NCBI RefSeq assembly: GCF_030687835.1
Contig: NZ_CP117449.1
Coordinates: 4,402,001 to 4,466,000, forward strand
Direction of reading: 5' to 3'
From: Pseudomonas hefeiensis
GTDB lineage: Bacteria > Pseudomonadota > Gammaproteobacteria > Pseudomonadales > Pseudomonadaceae
DNA: 64,000 nucleotides
A model generated the notes under the pieces. That model worked only from the letters and a program-made list of their open reading frames with translations. It did no database searches and was not told where the DNA came from. How positions within the stretch are numbered: position 1 is the first letter of the stretch; each line of letters starts with the position of its first letter. The translations under genes were made by a program, and so were the position numbers. Below are positions 56,613 through 64,000 of the stretch, piece after piece.

Positions 56613-56933
56613 TCACGCCGGGATCGACGTCGTCTTTGCTGCCGCTTCGGTGAACTCTTTCAACCAGCGCAGCACCTCCACCGCCTCCCAGCGACCCGGA
56701 TCGTACAATGCATACAACAGGCCCTGATAACCCACCACATCCAGTTGCTTGTGGTAGCCGGCACGCTGGAACAATGCCTCGATCTCGGCGAAGCAGGTGT
56801 TGAAATGCAGCTTGTTGAAGGGCGTCTTGCCTTCGGTTACCAGCCCGTCCAGGCGCAGCTCCTGGACCGCCTCGCGCACAACGTCCACGGACATCCGGTT
56901 CACGCTGTTTTTCAGTTGTTCGACATTGACCAA
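56613..56933 (-). CDS. Uncharacterised protein with a LexA box (putative SOS-induced gene)
   Basis: 106 residues, helical, with a conserved-looking core (MSVDVVREAVQELRLDGLVT, PFNKLHFNTCFAEIEALFQR, WEAVEVLRWLKEF). No domain recognised. The TTG at 56933 is chosen because TGGAG lies 8 bp upstream; an ATG at 56963 would place the start codon inside the LexA box. A single-gene SOS response unit is implied by the box at 56952-56967, 19 bp before the start. Function is not known; a role after DNA damage is inferred from the promoter alone. Confidence 0.75.
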   Translation of the reverse strand: MVNVEQLKNSVNRMSVDVVREAVQELRLDGLVTEGKTPFNKLHFNTCFAEIEALFQRAGYHKQLDVVGYQGLLYALYDPGRWEAVEVLRWLKEFTEAAAKTTSIPA

Positions 56934-56951
56934 GGGACGCACTCCAGATAG

Positions 56952-56967
56952 CTGTATGTGCATACAG
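56952..56967 (-). promoter_or_regulatory. LexA (SOS) box
   Basis: CTGTATGTGCATACAG: both CTGTAT and ATACAG half-sites are intact and only the four central bases depart from the CTG-(TA)5-CAG consensus. It lies 19 bp upstream of the chosen start codon. Confidence 0.82.
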
Positions 56968-57025
56968 TAACCGAAGAAGGGGATTTTCGCCAATGGCAGT
57001 GCCCGGACTCGACGTATGGCAGGGT

Positions 57026-57280
57026 TCAACTCAGGAAAGCGGCCACCTGATCAGCATCATCGAAAGGCCAATCCAGTTCCGCGCCGGTATCGATCCGGCG
57101 CAGGACCGGGATTCGTAGCCCATAACGCTCGAATAAAGCCTCGCTCTCGGCAATATCCACCAGTTCCACCAATAATCCATGCTCAACGAAAGACATCAAC
57201 ACACCTTCGGCAACTTCGCAAAGATGACAACCCAGGGTGCCGAACAACTGGCATTCAGGAGGCATGGCAGGTAGACCCAT
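57026..57280 (-). CDS. Glutaredoxin family protein (DUF836)
   Basis: 84 residues with a glutaredoxin fold: active site GTLGCHLCEVAEGVL (CxxC), cis-Pro in LRIPVLRRIDTG. Small redox protein of unknown partner. The ATG at 57280 is used; an internal ATG at 57265 (MPPEC) is possible and neither has a strong SD. It is upstream of the putative SOS gene, in the same direction, with its stop 59 bp before the LexA box. Confidence 0.85.
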   Translation of the reverse strand: MGLPAMPPECQLFGTLGCHLCEVAEGVLMSFVEHGLLVELVDIAESEALFERYGLRIPVLRRIDTGAELDWPFDDADQVAAFLS

Positions 57281-57457
57281 CAAAGAGAGACGGTCATTCT
57301 AGGCCCACCCTGCGAAACCGTCGAGCCAGGTCGAACATCTGACGGCGCTTCGGTAAAACGCTGATGCAAATCATTGAGCGCCAATGCTTTTCCGGCAATG
57401 CTTGGTGCTTTTTTTCCTTCTACGCTGTGTGACGCGAACCTTGAAACGGAGTACCCC

Positions 57458-59170
57458 TTGTTTGCCAATCTGTTGATCATTCTTGCCTCGTCCCTGGTGG
57501 TCATCGCGCTGTTCAGGCGACTGCGCCTGCCACCGGTACTGGGCTATCTCTGTGTCGGCCTGGCGATCGGCCCCACCGCCCTGGACTGGGTGAACGACAG
57601 CGAAGAACTGCCAGACCTGGCTGAGCTCGGGGTAGTTTTCCTGTTGTTCTCGTTGGGGCTCGAGTTCTCCCTGGCGAAGATGATCGAACTGCGCAGGGTC
57701 GTGTTCGGCCTTGGCAGCCTGCAAGTGCTGTGCTCAGGGATACTGCTGGGCGGCTTGTTACTCCTCGCCGGCGCGCCCCCTATCGCGGCAATACTGCTCG
57801 GTGCCGGGCTGGCCTTGTCATCCACCGCTATTGTCAGCAAGGAGCTGACCAGCCTGGGGGAAATATTCAGTAGCCATGGCCAGAACGCAATCGGTGTGCT
57901 GCTGTTTCAGGATGTTGTCGCGGTGTTGCTGTTGACCCTCGTCCCCGTGTTCGCCGGCAGCAGCGAACAACCATGGTATTGGGCGTTGCCACTGACCTTG
58001 GGCAAGACCCTGGTGCTGTTCGGCGGCTTACTGCTGGCCAGTCGTCTGCTGCTGCCACGGCTGTTCCATGAAGTGGCCGAATCCCGGTCCGCTGAGCTGT
58101 TCGTGCTGCTGGCCCTGGTGATCGTATTGCTGACGGCGTGGCTGACGCATCTGCTGGGTCTGTCACCGGCCCTTGGGGCGTTTCTGGCGGGCATGTTGTT
58201 GGGGGAAAGCCATTACCGACATCAGATCGAGGCAGACATACGGCCGTTCCGCGACATTCTGCTGGGGCTGTTTTTCGTCAGCATCGGCATGTTGATCGAT
58301 CTGCAATTGTTTGTGGAGGACGGCTTGCTGATCCTCGGGTTGACCTTGGGATTGATGCTCATCAAGGGCTGCGTGGTCGCCGTGCTGGTGAAATGGCAAG
58401 GGGACGACGGCGAAACCTCCTGGCGCAGTGGCCTGGCCCTGGCCCAGGGCGGCGAATTCTGTTTTGCCCTGATGGCCCTGATGCAGCAGAACCGCCTCAT
58501 GCCCGCCGACATCAGCGGTCTGCTGCTGGCAGCGACCTTCTGCTCGATGCTGCTGACGCCACTGCTGCTGCGAGCCGCGCCGCGTATCGCCGCTCGCCTG
58601 CACCGCAAACCCAACGAAGAGGCGCAACTGGACCAGATAAGCGCGCTCAATGCCGACTTATCAGGTCATGTGGTCATTTGCGGATATGGTCGCGTCGGCC
58701 AGTCAATCGGAAGGTTTCTACGCCGGGAAAACCAGGCGTTCGTCGCCCTGGATGACGACCCGGTCATCATTCAGGAAGCCAGCGTCGGGGAACGCTGCGT
58801 GCACTATGGAGATTCACGCCGGGGCGACCTGCTGGCCGCCGTCGGGCTGAGTCGCGCCAAGCTGTTGGTGATCGCCGTGGACAAAACAGATATCGCCATC
58901 AGCGTGCTCAAGGAAGCCCGCCGGCTCAATCCGCAGGTGCCGATTCTGGTGCGCACCCGCGATGACAGCCAATTGGCGGAGTTGCAGGCTGCCGGGGCCA
59001 GCGAAGTGGTCCCGGAACTGCTGGAGTCAAGCCTGATGCTGGCCTCCCACGCGCTGATCATGCTCGGGCTGCCGAACCAACAGGTCCAGCAGCATGTAGA
59101 TCAGGTCCGCCACGACCGCTATCGCTTGCTACACGGTTTTTACCCTGGGAATCAGGACAAAGAGCCGTAG
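57458..59170 (+). CDS. KefB-type monovalent cation:proton antiporter (CPA2) with TrkA-N domain
   Basis: 570 residues. Twelve or so membrane helices (LGYLCVGLAIGPTALDWV, LFSLGLEFSLAKMI, LSSTAIVSKELTSLGE, FLAGMLLGESHYRH, FFVSIGMLIDL) then a C-terminal Rossmann NAD-binding TrkA-N domain (HVVICGYGRVGQSIGRFLRR, YGDSRRGDLLAAVGL). Potassium or sodium efflux in exchange for protons. The TTG start at 57458 has GGAG 6 bp upstream; 28 codons of a longer reading lack a site. No KefF/KefG-type partner is adjacent. Confidence 0.9.
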   Translation: MFANLLIILASSLVVIALFRRLRLPPVLGYLCVGLAIGPTALDWVNDSEELPDLAELGVVFLLFSLGLEFSLAKMIELRRVVFGLGSLQVLCSGILLGGLLLLAGAPPIAAILLGAGLALSSTAIVSKELTSLGEIFSSHGQNAIGVLLFQDVVAVLLLTLVPVFAGSSEQPWYWALPLTLGKTLVLFGGLLLASRLLLPRLFHEVAESRSAELFVLLALVIVLLTAWLTHLLGLSPALGAFLAGMLLGESHYRHQIEADIRPFRDILLGLFFVSIGMLIDLQLFVEDGLLILGLTLGLMLIKGCVVAVLVKWQGDDGETSWRSGLALAQGGEFCFALMALMQQNRLMPADISGLLLAATFCSMLLTPLLLRAAPRIAARLHRKPNEEAQLDQISALNADLSGHVVICGYGRVGQSIGRFLRRENQAFVALDDDPVIIQEASVGERCVHYGDSRRGDLLAAVGLSRAKLLVIAVDKTDIAISVLKEARRLNPQVPILVRTRDDSQLAELQAAGASEVVPELLESSLMLASHALIMLGLPNQQVQQHVDQVRHDRYRLLHGFYPGNQDKEP

Positions 59171-59172
59171 GA

Positions 59173-60381
59173 TCAGTCCTGACTGACTGCGCCGATCTTG
59201 TGGATCGAAAGGTCGGCGCCGTAATACTCCTGTTCCTGGGTCAGCCGCAGCCCCAACACAACCTTGATCGCGCCATACACCGCGAACCCGCCGCACAGGG
59301 CAACGACAATACCCAGCGTGGTGCCGATCAGTTGGCTGATCAAACTGACCCCGCCCAAGCCGCCCAGAGCGCTCTGGCCGAAGATGCCGCAAGCAATGCC
59401 GCCCCAGACACCGCACAGCCCGTGGAGCGGCCAGACACCGAGCACATCGTCGATCTTCCACTTGCCCTGGGCCGCGGTGAAACACCAGACAAACAAGGCA
59501 CCCGCGATAGCGCCGGTCACGAGTGCGCCAATCGGGTGCATCAGGTCCGAACCGGCACAGATCGCGACCAGCCCGGCCAACGGACCGTTGTGCAAAAAAC
59601 CGGGGTCGTTGCGCCCGACGACCAACGCCGCCACGGTCCCGCCGACCATGGCCATCAATGAATTGATCGCCACCAACCCGCTCACCGCCGGCAGCGTCTG
59701 GGCGCTCATCACGTTGAAGCCGAACCAGCCGACAATCAGAATCCACGACCCCAAGGCCAGGAAAGGAATGCTCGAAGGCGCGAACGCGACCAAGCGACCG
59801 TCCCGGTAGCGGCCGTTACGCGGCCCTAGCAAGAGCACAGCGGCCAGCGCCAGCCATCCGCCCATGGCATGCACGACCACGGAGCCTGCAAAATCATGAA
59901 AGCCCGCGCCGAACCGGGCTTGCAACCAGGCTTGCAGGCCGAAATTGCCGTTCCAGACCACGCCTTCGAAAAACGGATAAACAAACGCCACGATCAATAC
60001 CGTGGCGCACAATTGAAGCGAAAATCGGGCACGCTCGGCAATACCGCCGGAAATGATCGCCGGGATCGCGGCGGCAAATGTCAACAGGAAGAAAAATTTC
60101 ACCAGGCTGTAACCATGATCGACGTTGAGCGCCGCAGCAGGTTGCAGAAAGGTCACGCCGTAGGAAATCCAGTAGCCTACGAAGAAATAGGCCAGGGTCG
60201 AGACAGCGAAATCGCTGAGAATTTTCGACAGTGCGTTAACCTGGTTCTTCTGCCGTACCGTCCCCACTTCAAGGAACGCGAAACCGGCATGCATCGCCAG
60301 AACCATGACTGCACCCAGCAGAATGAACAGCGTGTTGGAGCTATGGACCAGATTGTCCACGGCGCTTTGCATATTTTCCAT
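59173..60381 (-). CDS. amtB: Ammonium transporter AmtB
   Basis: 402 residues, 11 or so helices, Amt family: FAFLEVGTVRQKNQVNAL, PAIISGGIAERARFS, FHDFAGSVVVHAMGG with the conserved Asp/His, GSWILIVGWFGFNVMSAQ, HPIGALVTGAIAG. Takes up ammonium when it is scarce. No glnK is adjacent, unlike the usual glnK-amtB pair, so this is probably a second copy. The N-terminus lacks a cleavable signal. CAGG lies ~12 bp before the ATG. Confidence 0.93.
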   Translation of the reverse strand: MENMQSAVDNLVHSSNTLFILLGAVMVLAMHAGFAFLEVGTVRQKNQVNALSKILSDFAVSTLAYFFVGYWISYGVTFLQPAAALNVDHGYSLVKFFFLLTFAAAIPAIISGGIAERARFSLQLCATVLIVAFVYPFFEGVVWNGNFGLQAWLQARFGAGFHDFAGSVVVHAMGGWLALAAVLLLGPRNGRYRDGRLVAFAPSSIPFLALGSWILIVGWFGFNVMSAQTLPAVSGLVAINSLMAMVGGTVAALVVGRNDPGFLHNGPLAGLVAICAGSDLMHPIGALVTGAIAGALFVWCFTAAQGKWKIDDVLGVWPLHGLCGVWGGIACGIFGQSALGGLGGVSLISQLIGTTLGIVVALCGGFAVYGAIKVVLGLRLTQEQEYYGADLSIHKIGAVSQD

Positions 60382-60719
60382 GGTGTTGGCAGACCTGAAA
60401 AGTTGAAAAAAGCACCAAATCGGTTCGCTCGCCCTGCCGGCGCACCAAGTCGAAACATCTCGTCTAGCTGCCGAAAAGCCGATGAACCGAATGAGTGCAC
60501 AAAAACCGACAACGCGGTGCTCCCCTTGGAGTGCTTCGCGGGTTTTGATTTTTTGGGTTAAGGTTTCTCGGGCTTACGCCCAGCTTCAGCGCATGGGCGA
60601 AGGGTGTCGCACCAGTACATGGCACAACCCCGAGCAAAAGTTGTACCAGTCAGTTTCACTGAACCTTCCGGCAAGGCTCATACTCGAACGCTTCAGACGT
60701 CACTTACGGAGATCCACCC
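60382..60719. other. Intergenic gap between amtB and the YqjD-like gene
   Basis: 338 bp, divergent. A TGGCAC-N9-GCA sequence near 60620-60636 resembles a sigma54 promoter, but its spacing is off by one and it points away from amtB. No other element is recognised. Confidence 0.4.
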
Positions 60720-61034
60720 ATGGCCAGAACCCAAGCAAAGACTGCTCAAGAAATCCTGATGGAGGATTTTCAGACGCTGGTCAGCGACACCGAACGGCTG
60801 TTGGATCACACCGCGACACTGGCCGGCGACCAGGCCGATGAGCTGCGCAGTCAGATCCACGAAACCCTCCTGCGCGCCCGCGACACCCTCAAGTTGACCG
60901 AAGACTCGGTGCGTGAGCGTGGCCAGGCTGCGGTGATTGCTACCGAGGAATACGTACAGGCCAATCCTTGGCAATCCGTCGGCATCGCAGCGGGCGTGGG
61001 CTTTCTGATCGGCCTGCTGGCGACACGGCGCTAA
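60720..61034 (+). CDS. yqjD: DUF883 (ElaB/YqjD-like) ribosome-associated membrane protein
   Basis: 104 residues: long amphipathic helix (LMEDFQTLVSDTERLLDHTA, DELRSQIHETLLRARDTL) and a C-terminal membrane anchor (WQSVGIAAGVGFLIGLLATRR). In E. coli YqjD and ElaB bind stationary-phase ribosomes at the inner membrane. CGGAGA precedes the ATG. First gene of a three-gene operon with overlapping ends (TAATG). Confidence 0.9.
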   Translation: MARTQAKTAQEILMEDFQTLVSDTERLLDHTATLAGDQADELRSQIHETLLRARDTLKLTEDSVRERGQAAVIATEEYVQANPWQSVGIAAGVGFLIGLLATRR

Positions 61035-61426
61035 TGATGGGCGTTGACGAATCCGGCTCGTCCGAAGCGGGCACACAACCTACGGCGCGCCGCCTGGGCG
61101 CAGCGTTCCTCGGGTTGCTGCACAGCCACGTCGAATTGTTCGGCATTGAACTTCAGGAACAGAAGGCGCGCACCGTCAGCCTGCTGTTATTCGCAGGGCT
61201 GGCGCTTGTTTTCGCGTTGCTGCTGCTGGTTGGGCTGTCGGCGCTGGTACTGATCCTGGTGTGGGATACCTATCGTCTGGCCGGAATTATCGGCCTGTGC
61301 CTGTTTTATCTGCTGGCGGCGTTGTTCTGTGGCCTGCGGCTCAAGGCAGCCATCTATGACGAGTCCTCACCCTTCCATGCCACTTTGGAAGAACTGGCCA
61401 ACGACCGGGAGCGCCTGTTGCCATGA
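61034..61426 (+). CDS. yqjE: YqjE-like / phage holin family membrane protein
   Basis: 130 residues with two long membrane helices (LLFAGLALVFALLLLVGLSA, LAGIIGLCLFYLLAALFCGL) and a cytosolic N-terminal helix (HSHVELFGIELQEQKART). The family is annotated as holin superfamily III, but the location beside YqjD suggests a cell-envelope role rather than lysis. Start overlaps the previous stop by one base (TAATG), and its stop overlaps the next start (ATGA). Confidence 0.88.
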   Translation: MMGVDESGSSEAGTQPTARRLGAAFLGLLHSHVELFGIELQEQKARTVSLLLFAGLALVFALLLLVGLSALVLILVWDTYRLAGIIGLCLFYLLAALFCGLRLKAAIYDESSPFHATLEELANDRERLLP

Positions 61427-61758
61427 GCCTGCCTGATATCCCTCAAGCCCGGACACGCCAGGAAATGCGCAAGGCGCTGGTACGTCTGCGCATGGAAATG
61501 CACCGACAGGAAATCCGCCAGGAAACCCGTCAACTGCTGCAACCGCTGCAACGGGTGCGCGGCTTTACCCAGAGTTGGCACGAAGGCTTCGGGATCAAGC
61601 ACGCGCCGCTTTGGGGCGTGGCAGCGGTGTCCTTGCTCGGTTTTCTCACCGGCAAACGGACCCGCAGCGGCCGCACCAGCAGCCTGACGGGACTGATCCG
61701 GCTGGCAACGACCCTGCTGCCGCTCATCAAGCTGGCCAAAAGTGTGCGCAAACCCTGA
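61423..61758 (+). CDS. YqjK-like small protein
   Basis: 111 residues: a strongly charged N-terminal helix (TRQEMRKALVRLRMEMHRQE) and a short hydrophobic segment (WGVAAVSLLGFLTG) with a basic C-terminus. Overlaps the upstream gene by four bases. Likely acts with the two preceding proteins; function unknown. Confidence 0.83.
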   Translation: MSLPDIPQARTRQEMRKALVRLRMEMHRQEIRQETRQLLQPLQRVRGFTQSWHEGFGIKHAPLWGVAAVSLLGFLTGKRTRSGRTSSLTGLIRLATTLLPLIKLAKSVRKP

Positions 61759-61842
61759 CGTAGCAATAGCCTATAGGCCTTGCGAGGTGCCCCGCGAACC
61801 GCGAAGCTAGGACATCGACCTTATCAAACGGAGCAACCAGCC

Positions 61843-63171
61843 TTGGATTGGCACACCCTGCTGACTCGCGAGCGCCTCGGGAAAACGCTGCATAGCCCGG
61901 AAGAGTTGGGCCGCAGCCCGTTCCATAAAGACCATGACCGCATCATTTTTTCCGGCGCGTTCCGGCGCCTCGGACGCAAGACGCAAGTGCATCCGGTCTC
62001 CAGCAACGACCACATCCACACACGCCTGACCCATTCGCTGGAAGTCAGTTGCGTGGGGCGCTCCCTGGGCATGCGCGTGGGAGAAACCATCCGCAACGTG
62101 CTGCCTGACTGGTGTGAGCCAAGCGACTTGGGCATGGTGGTGCAATCGGCCTGTCTGGCCCATGACATCGGCAACCCGCCATTTGGTCATTCCGGTGAAG
62201 ACGCCATACGCTATTGGTTCCAGCAGGCTGCCGGTCGCGGTTGGCTGGACGCCATGAGCGAGGCCGAGCGCAATGACTTTCTCAATTTCGAAGGCAACGC
62301 CCAAGGGTTCCGGGTGCTCACGCAGCTTGAATACCACCAGTTCGACGGCGGTACGCGGCTGACTTACGCCACCCTCGGCACCTACCTGAAATACCCCTGG
62401 ACCGCTCGTCACGCAGACTCCCTGGGCTACAAGAAGCACAAGTTCGGCTGCTACCAGAGCGAACTGCCATTGCTGGAGCAGATCGCCCACAAACTCGGCC
62501 TGCCTCAGCTCGAAGACCAACGCTGGGCACGGCATCCACTCGTTTACCTGATGGAAGCCGCCGATGACATCTGCTATGCGCTGATCGACCTGGAAGATGG
62601 CGTGGAAATGGAGCTGCTGGAATACTCGCAAGTAGAGTCGCTGCTTCTGGACCTGGTGGGCGACGATCTCCCGGACACTTACCGTCAGCTTGGGCCGCTG
62701 GACTCCCGACGACGCAAACTGGCGATCCTGCGGGGCAAGGCCATCGAACACCTGACCAACGCCGCGGCCAGGGCTTTCGTCGAGCAGCAGCAAGCGTTGC
62801 TGGCCGGCACGCTGCCAGGGGACCTGGTGGAGCACATGCATGGCCCAGCCAAACGCTGCGTACTGAATGCCAAGGACATGGCGCGCAAGAAAATATTCCA
62901 GGATAAGCGCAAGACCCTGCACGAGATCGGCGCTTACACCACGTTGGAAATCCTCCTCAACGGATTTTGCGGCGCCGCCCTGGAGCAGCATGGCGGTCGT
63001 ACGCCGTCGTTCAAGAATCGCCGCATTCTGGATCTACTGGGCAACAACGCGCCCGATCCGAACGGCTCTTTGCATGGTGCGTTCTTGCGAATGATCGATT
63101 TTATCGCCGGGATGACCGACAGTTACGCCAGCGAAATGGCCCAGGAGATGACGGGCCGTACCCGCCAGTGA
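61843..63171 (+). CDS. dgt: dGTP triphosphohydrolase-like protein
   Basis: 442 residues, HD-domain phosphohydrolase: [55 protein letters not shown] (HD metal-binding motif) and [16 protein letters not shown]. Splits dGTP to deoxyguanosine and triphosphate in the Dgt family; Pseudomonas enzymes are dGTPase-like with less certain preference. The TTG at 61843 (GGAGC upstream, (M)[13 protein letters not shown]) matches the usual N-terminus; the reading from 61780 adds 21 unrelated codons. Confidence 0.93.
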   Translation: MDWHTLLTRERLGKTLHSPEELGRSPFHKDHDRIIFSGAFRRLGRKTQVHPVSSNDHIHTRLTHSLEVSCVGRSLGMRVGETIRNVLPDWCEPSDLGMVVQSACLAHDIGNPPFGHSGEDAIRYWFQQAAGRGWLDAMSEAERNDFLNFEGNAQGFRVLTQLEYHQFDGGTRLTYATLGTYLKYPWTARHADSLGYKKHKFGCYQSELPLLEQIAHKLGLPQLEDQRWARHPLVYLMEAADDICYALIDLEDGVEMELLEYSQVESLLLDLVGDDLPDTYRQLGPLDSRRRKLAILRGKAIEHLTNAAARAFVEQQQALLAGTLPGDLVEHMHGPAKRCVLNAKDMARKKIFQDKRKTLHEIGAYTTLEILLNGFCGAALEQHGGRTPSFKNRRILDLLGNNAPDPNGSLHGAFLRMIDFIAGMTDSYASEMAQEMTGRTRQ

Positions 63172-63555
63172 CAACTGACGTCGGCCACCACCGCCAGCCG
63201 ACGCCATGCCTTCATCAAAGTGGAACGAGCCTGCTATCGCGCGCAGGCTCGCTCACAACGGCTCGTCGCGAAAGTTGTACATAAAAGGACGGGGAAACAT
63301 TCTAATAAATCACCTCTCCCGACTTACTTTAACAAATGACTTCTCCAAAGAAACACCCGGCCATCCATAACTTTGCAATATAAAACTGACGCAACTCTTC
63401 CTGCCTGCCTACCGCACCCCTTATTACCCCGTAGTACCACACCTCTTTTTTTGTAGGAAACTTCTGAAATTGAAGATGTACGCCTGTCGCCTCATACGAC
63501 CTCGGCTTTAACTGGGCTAAGGTGCGCGCTTTATAAGCTCGTAGGGACTTTATTC
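63172..63555. other. Intergenic gap after dgt
   Basis: 384 bp. A perfect 8-bp inverted repeat GAGCCTGC / GCAGGCTC lies at 63227-63250 and may terminate dgt. The part before the next start is AT-richer than the surroundings, likely the regulator promoter. No gene seen. Confidence 0.5.
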
Positions 63556-64000
63556 ATGAACTCCGTTTTCATTGTCGACGACCATCCAGTCATCCGCCTC
63601 GCCGTGCGCATGCTCCTGGAGCATGAAGGCTATAAAGTCGTAGGGGAAACTGACAACGGCGTCGATGCGATGCAAATGGTGCGCGAATGCATGCCGGACC
63701 TGGTCATCCTGGACATCAGCATACCCAAACTTGACGGGCTGGAAATCCTCTCGCGCTTCAACGCCATGACCACTCCGCTTAAAACCTTGGTGCTCACGGC
63801 CCAATCCCCAACGCTCTTCGGCATTCGATGCATGCAATCCGGCGCCTCCGGATACGTTTGTAAACAGGAAGACCTCAGCGAGTTGGTTAGCGCGATCAAA
63901 GCCGTGCTGTCAGGCTACAACTATTTCCCCAGCCAAGCGCTGAACCCTGTCCGTCATGATGATCCGCGCAGTATGGAGTTGGAACTTTTCAAGAGTGTCA
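63556..64000 (+). CDS. BvgA/RocA-type response regulator (3' truncated by window edge)
   Basis: 148 residues are visible: MNSVFIVDDHPVIRLAVRML, phospho-acceptor in LVILDISIPKLDGLEIL (Asp ~53), TLVLTAQSP, CKQEDLSELVSAIKAV. The receiver and the linker are present; the LuxR-type DNA-binding domain should follow beyond 64000. It resembles RocA1/RocA2 and BvgA, regulators paired with unorthodox sensor kinases; in P. aeruginosa rocA2 is PA3045, two genes beyond the dGTPase gene PA3043. The matching kinase is not in the window. Confidence 0.88.
   Translation, partial: MNSVFIVDDHPVIRLAVRMLLEHEGYKVVGETDNGVDAMQMVRECMPDLVILDISIPKLDGLEILSRFNAMTTPLKTLVLTAQSPTLFGIRCMQSGASGYVCKQEDLSELVSAIKAVLSGYNYFPSQALNPVRHDDPRSMELELFKSV

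Noticed and set aside
60620..60636. Sigma54 promoter
   Set aside because: TGGCAC is present, but the downstream GC is one base too far and the direction does not serve amtB.

Overview
The window is high-GC chromosomal DNA from a fluorescent Pseudomonas, most likely of the P. fluorescens group. The evidence is the gene order nasA-cobA-oprF-sigX-cmpX-crfX-cmaX-rraA-hydrolase-ppsA-ppsR, the pyoverdine genes pvdL, pvdS, pvdH and mbtH, and several GTGGGAGC-type REP palindromes. Comparisons with P. aeruginosa are from memory; no database search was run.

Layout. 1-11.6 kb: assimilatory nitrate reductase (5' end outside the window), sirohaem methyltransferase, then the cell-envelope block around oprF/sigX and the PEP synthase/regulator pair. 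11.7-13.5 kb: mbtH and pvdH. 13.6-19.7 kb: a GNAT gene and a divergent disulfide-bond locus (sensor kinase and response regulator facing dsbD-dsbE-dsbG). 19.8-37.5 kb: an alpha/beta hydrolase, the 13-kb pyoverdine chromophore synthetase pvdL, the iron-starvation sigma factor pvdS, an IucB-type acyltransferase, a periplasmic binding protein and a TetR repressor. 37.7-45.6 kb: an acyclic-terpene (citronellol/geraniol) operon atuA-atuC-atuD-atuF, interrupted between atuD and atuF by a 1.2-kb tandem array. 45.6-64 kb: housekeeping and signalling genes (exonuclease, ppnP, MOSC protein, cheV, an Hpt-like protein, a NarL-type two-component pair, YegS-like kinase, moeA/moaB/mobA, a pseudouridine synthase, a putative SOS gene, a glutaredoxin, a KefB-type antiporter, amtB, a YqjD/YqjE/YqjK-like trio, dgt) and the start of a RocA/BvgA-type regulator.

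How the genes connect. The iron circuit can be read directly: pvdS has a sigma70 promoter with a Fur-box-like sequence in its spacer, and four genes or operons (pvdL, pvdH, mbtH, the IucB-like gene) each carry a PvdS-type promoter TAAAT/TAATT-N16-CGT. PvdH makes diaminobutyrate for the third adenylation domain of PvdL (code reads DIWELTADD), and MbtH assists adenylation. The dsb locus has an 11-bp-period direct repeat suited to its OmpR-type regulator. The atu operon has two inverted 13-bp sites between atuR and atuA. A near-consensus LexA box precedes a small uncharacterised gene near 56.9 kb.

The most unusual feature is the array at 42,405-43,608. Twelve copies of a half-REP are spaced 102-104 bp apart, and each of the first eleven is followed, at the same offset as in front of atuF, by a copy of the atuF ribosome-binding site and start codon. 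The array lies where atuE sits in P. aeruginosa.
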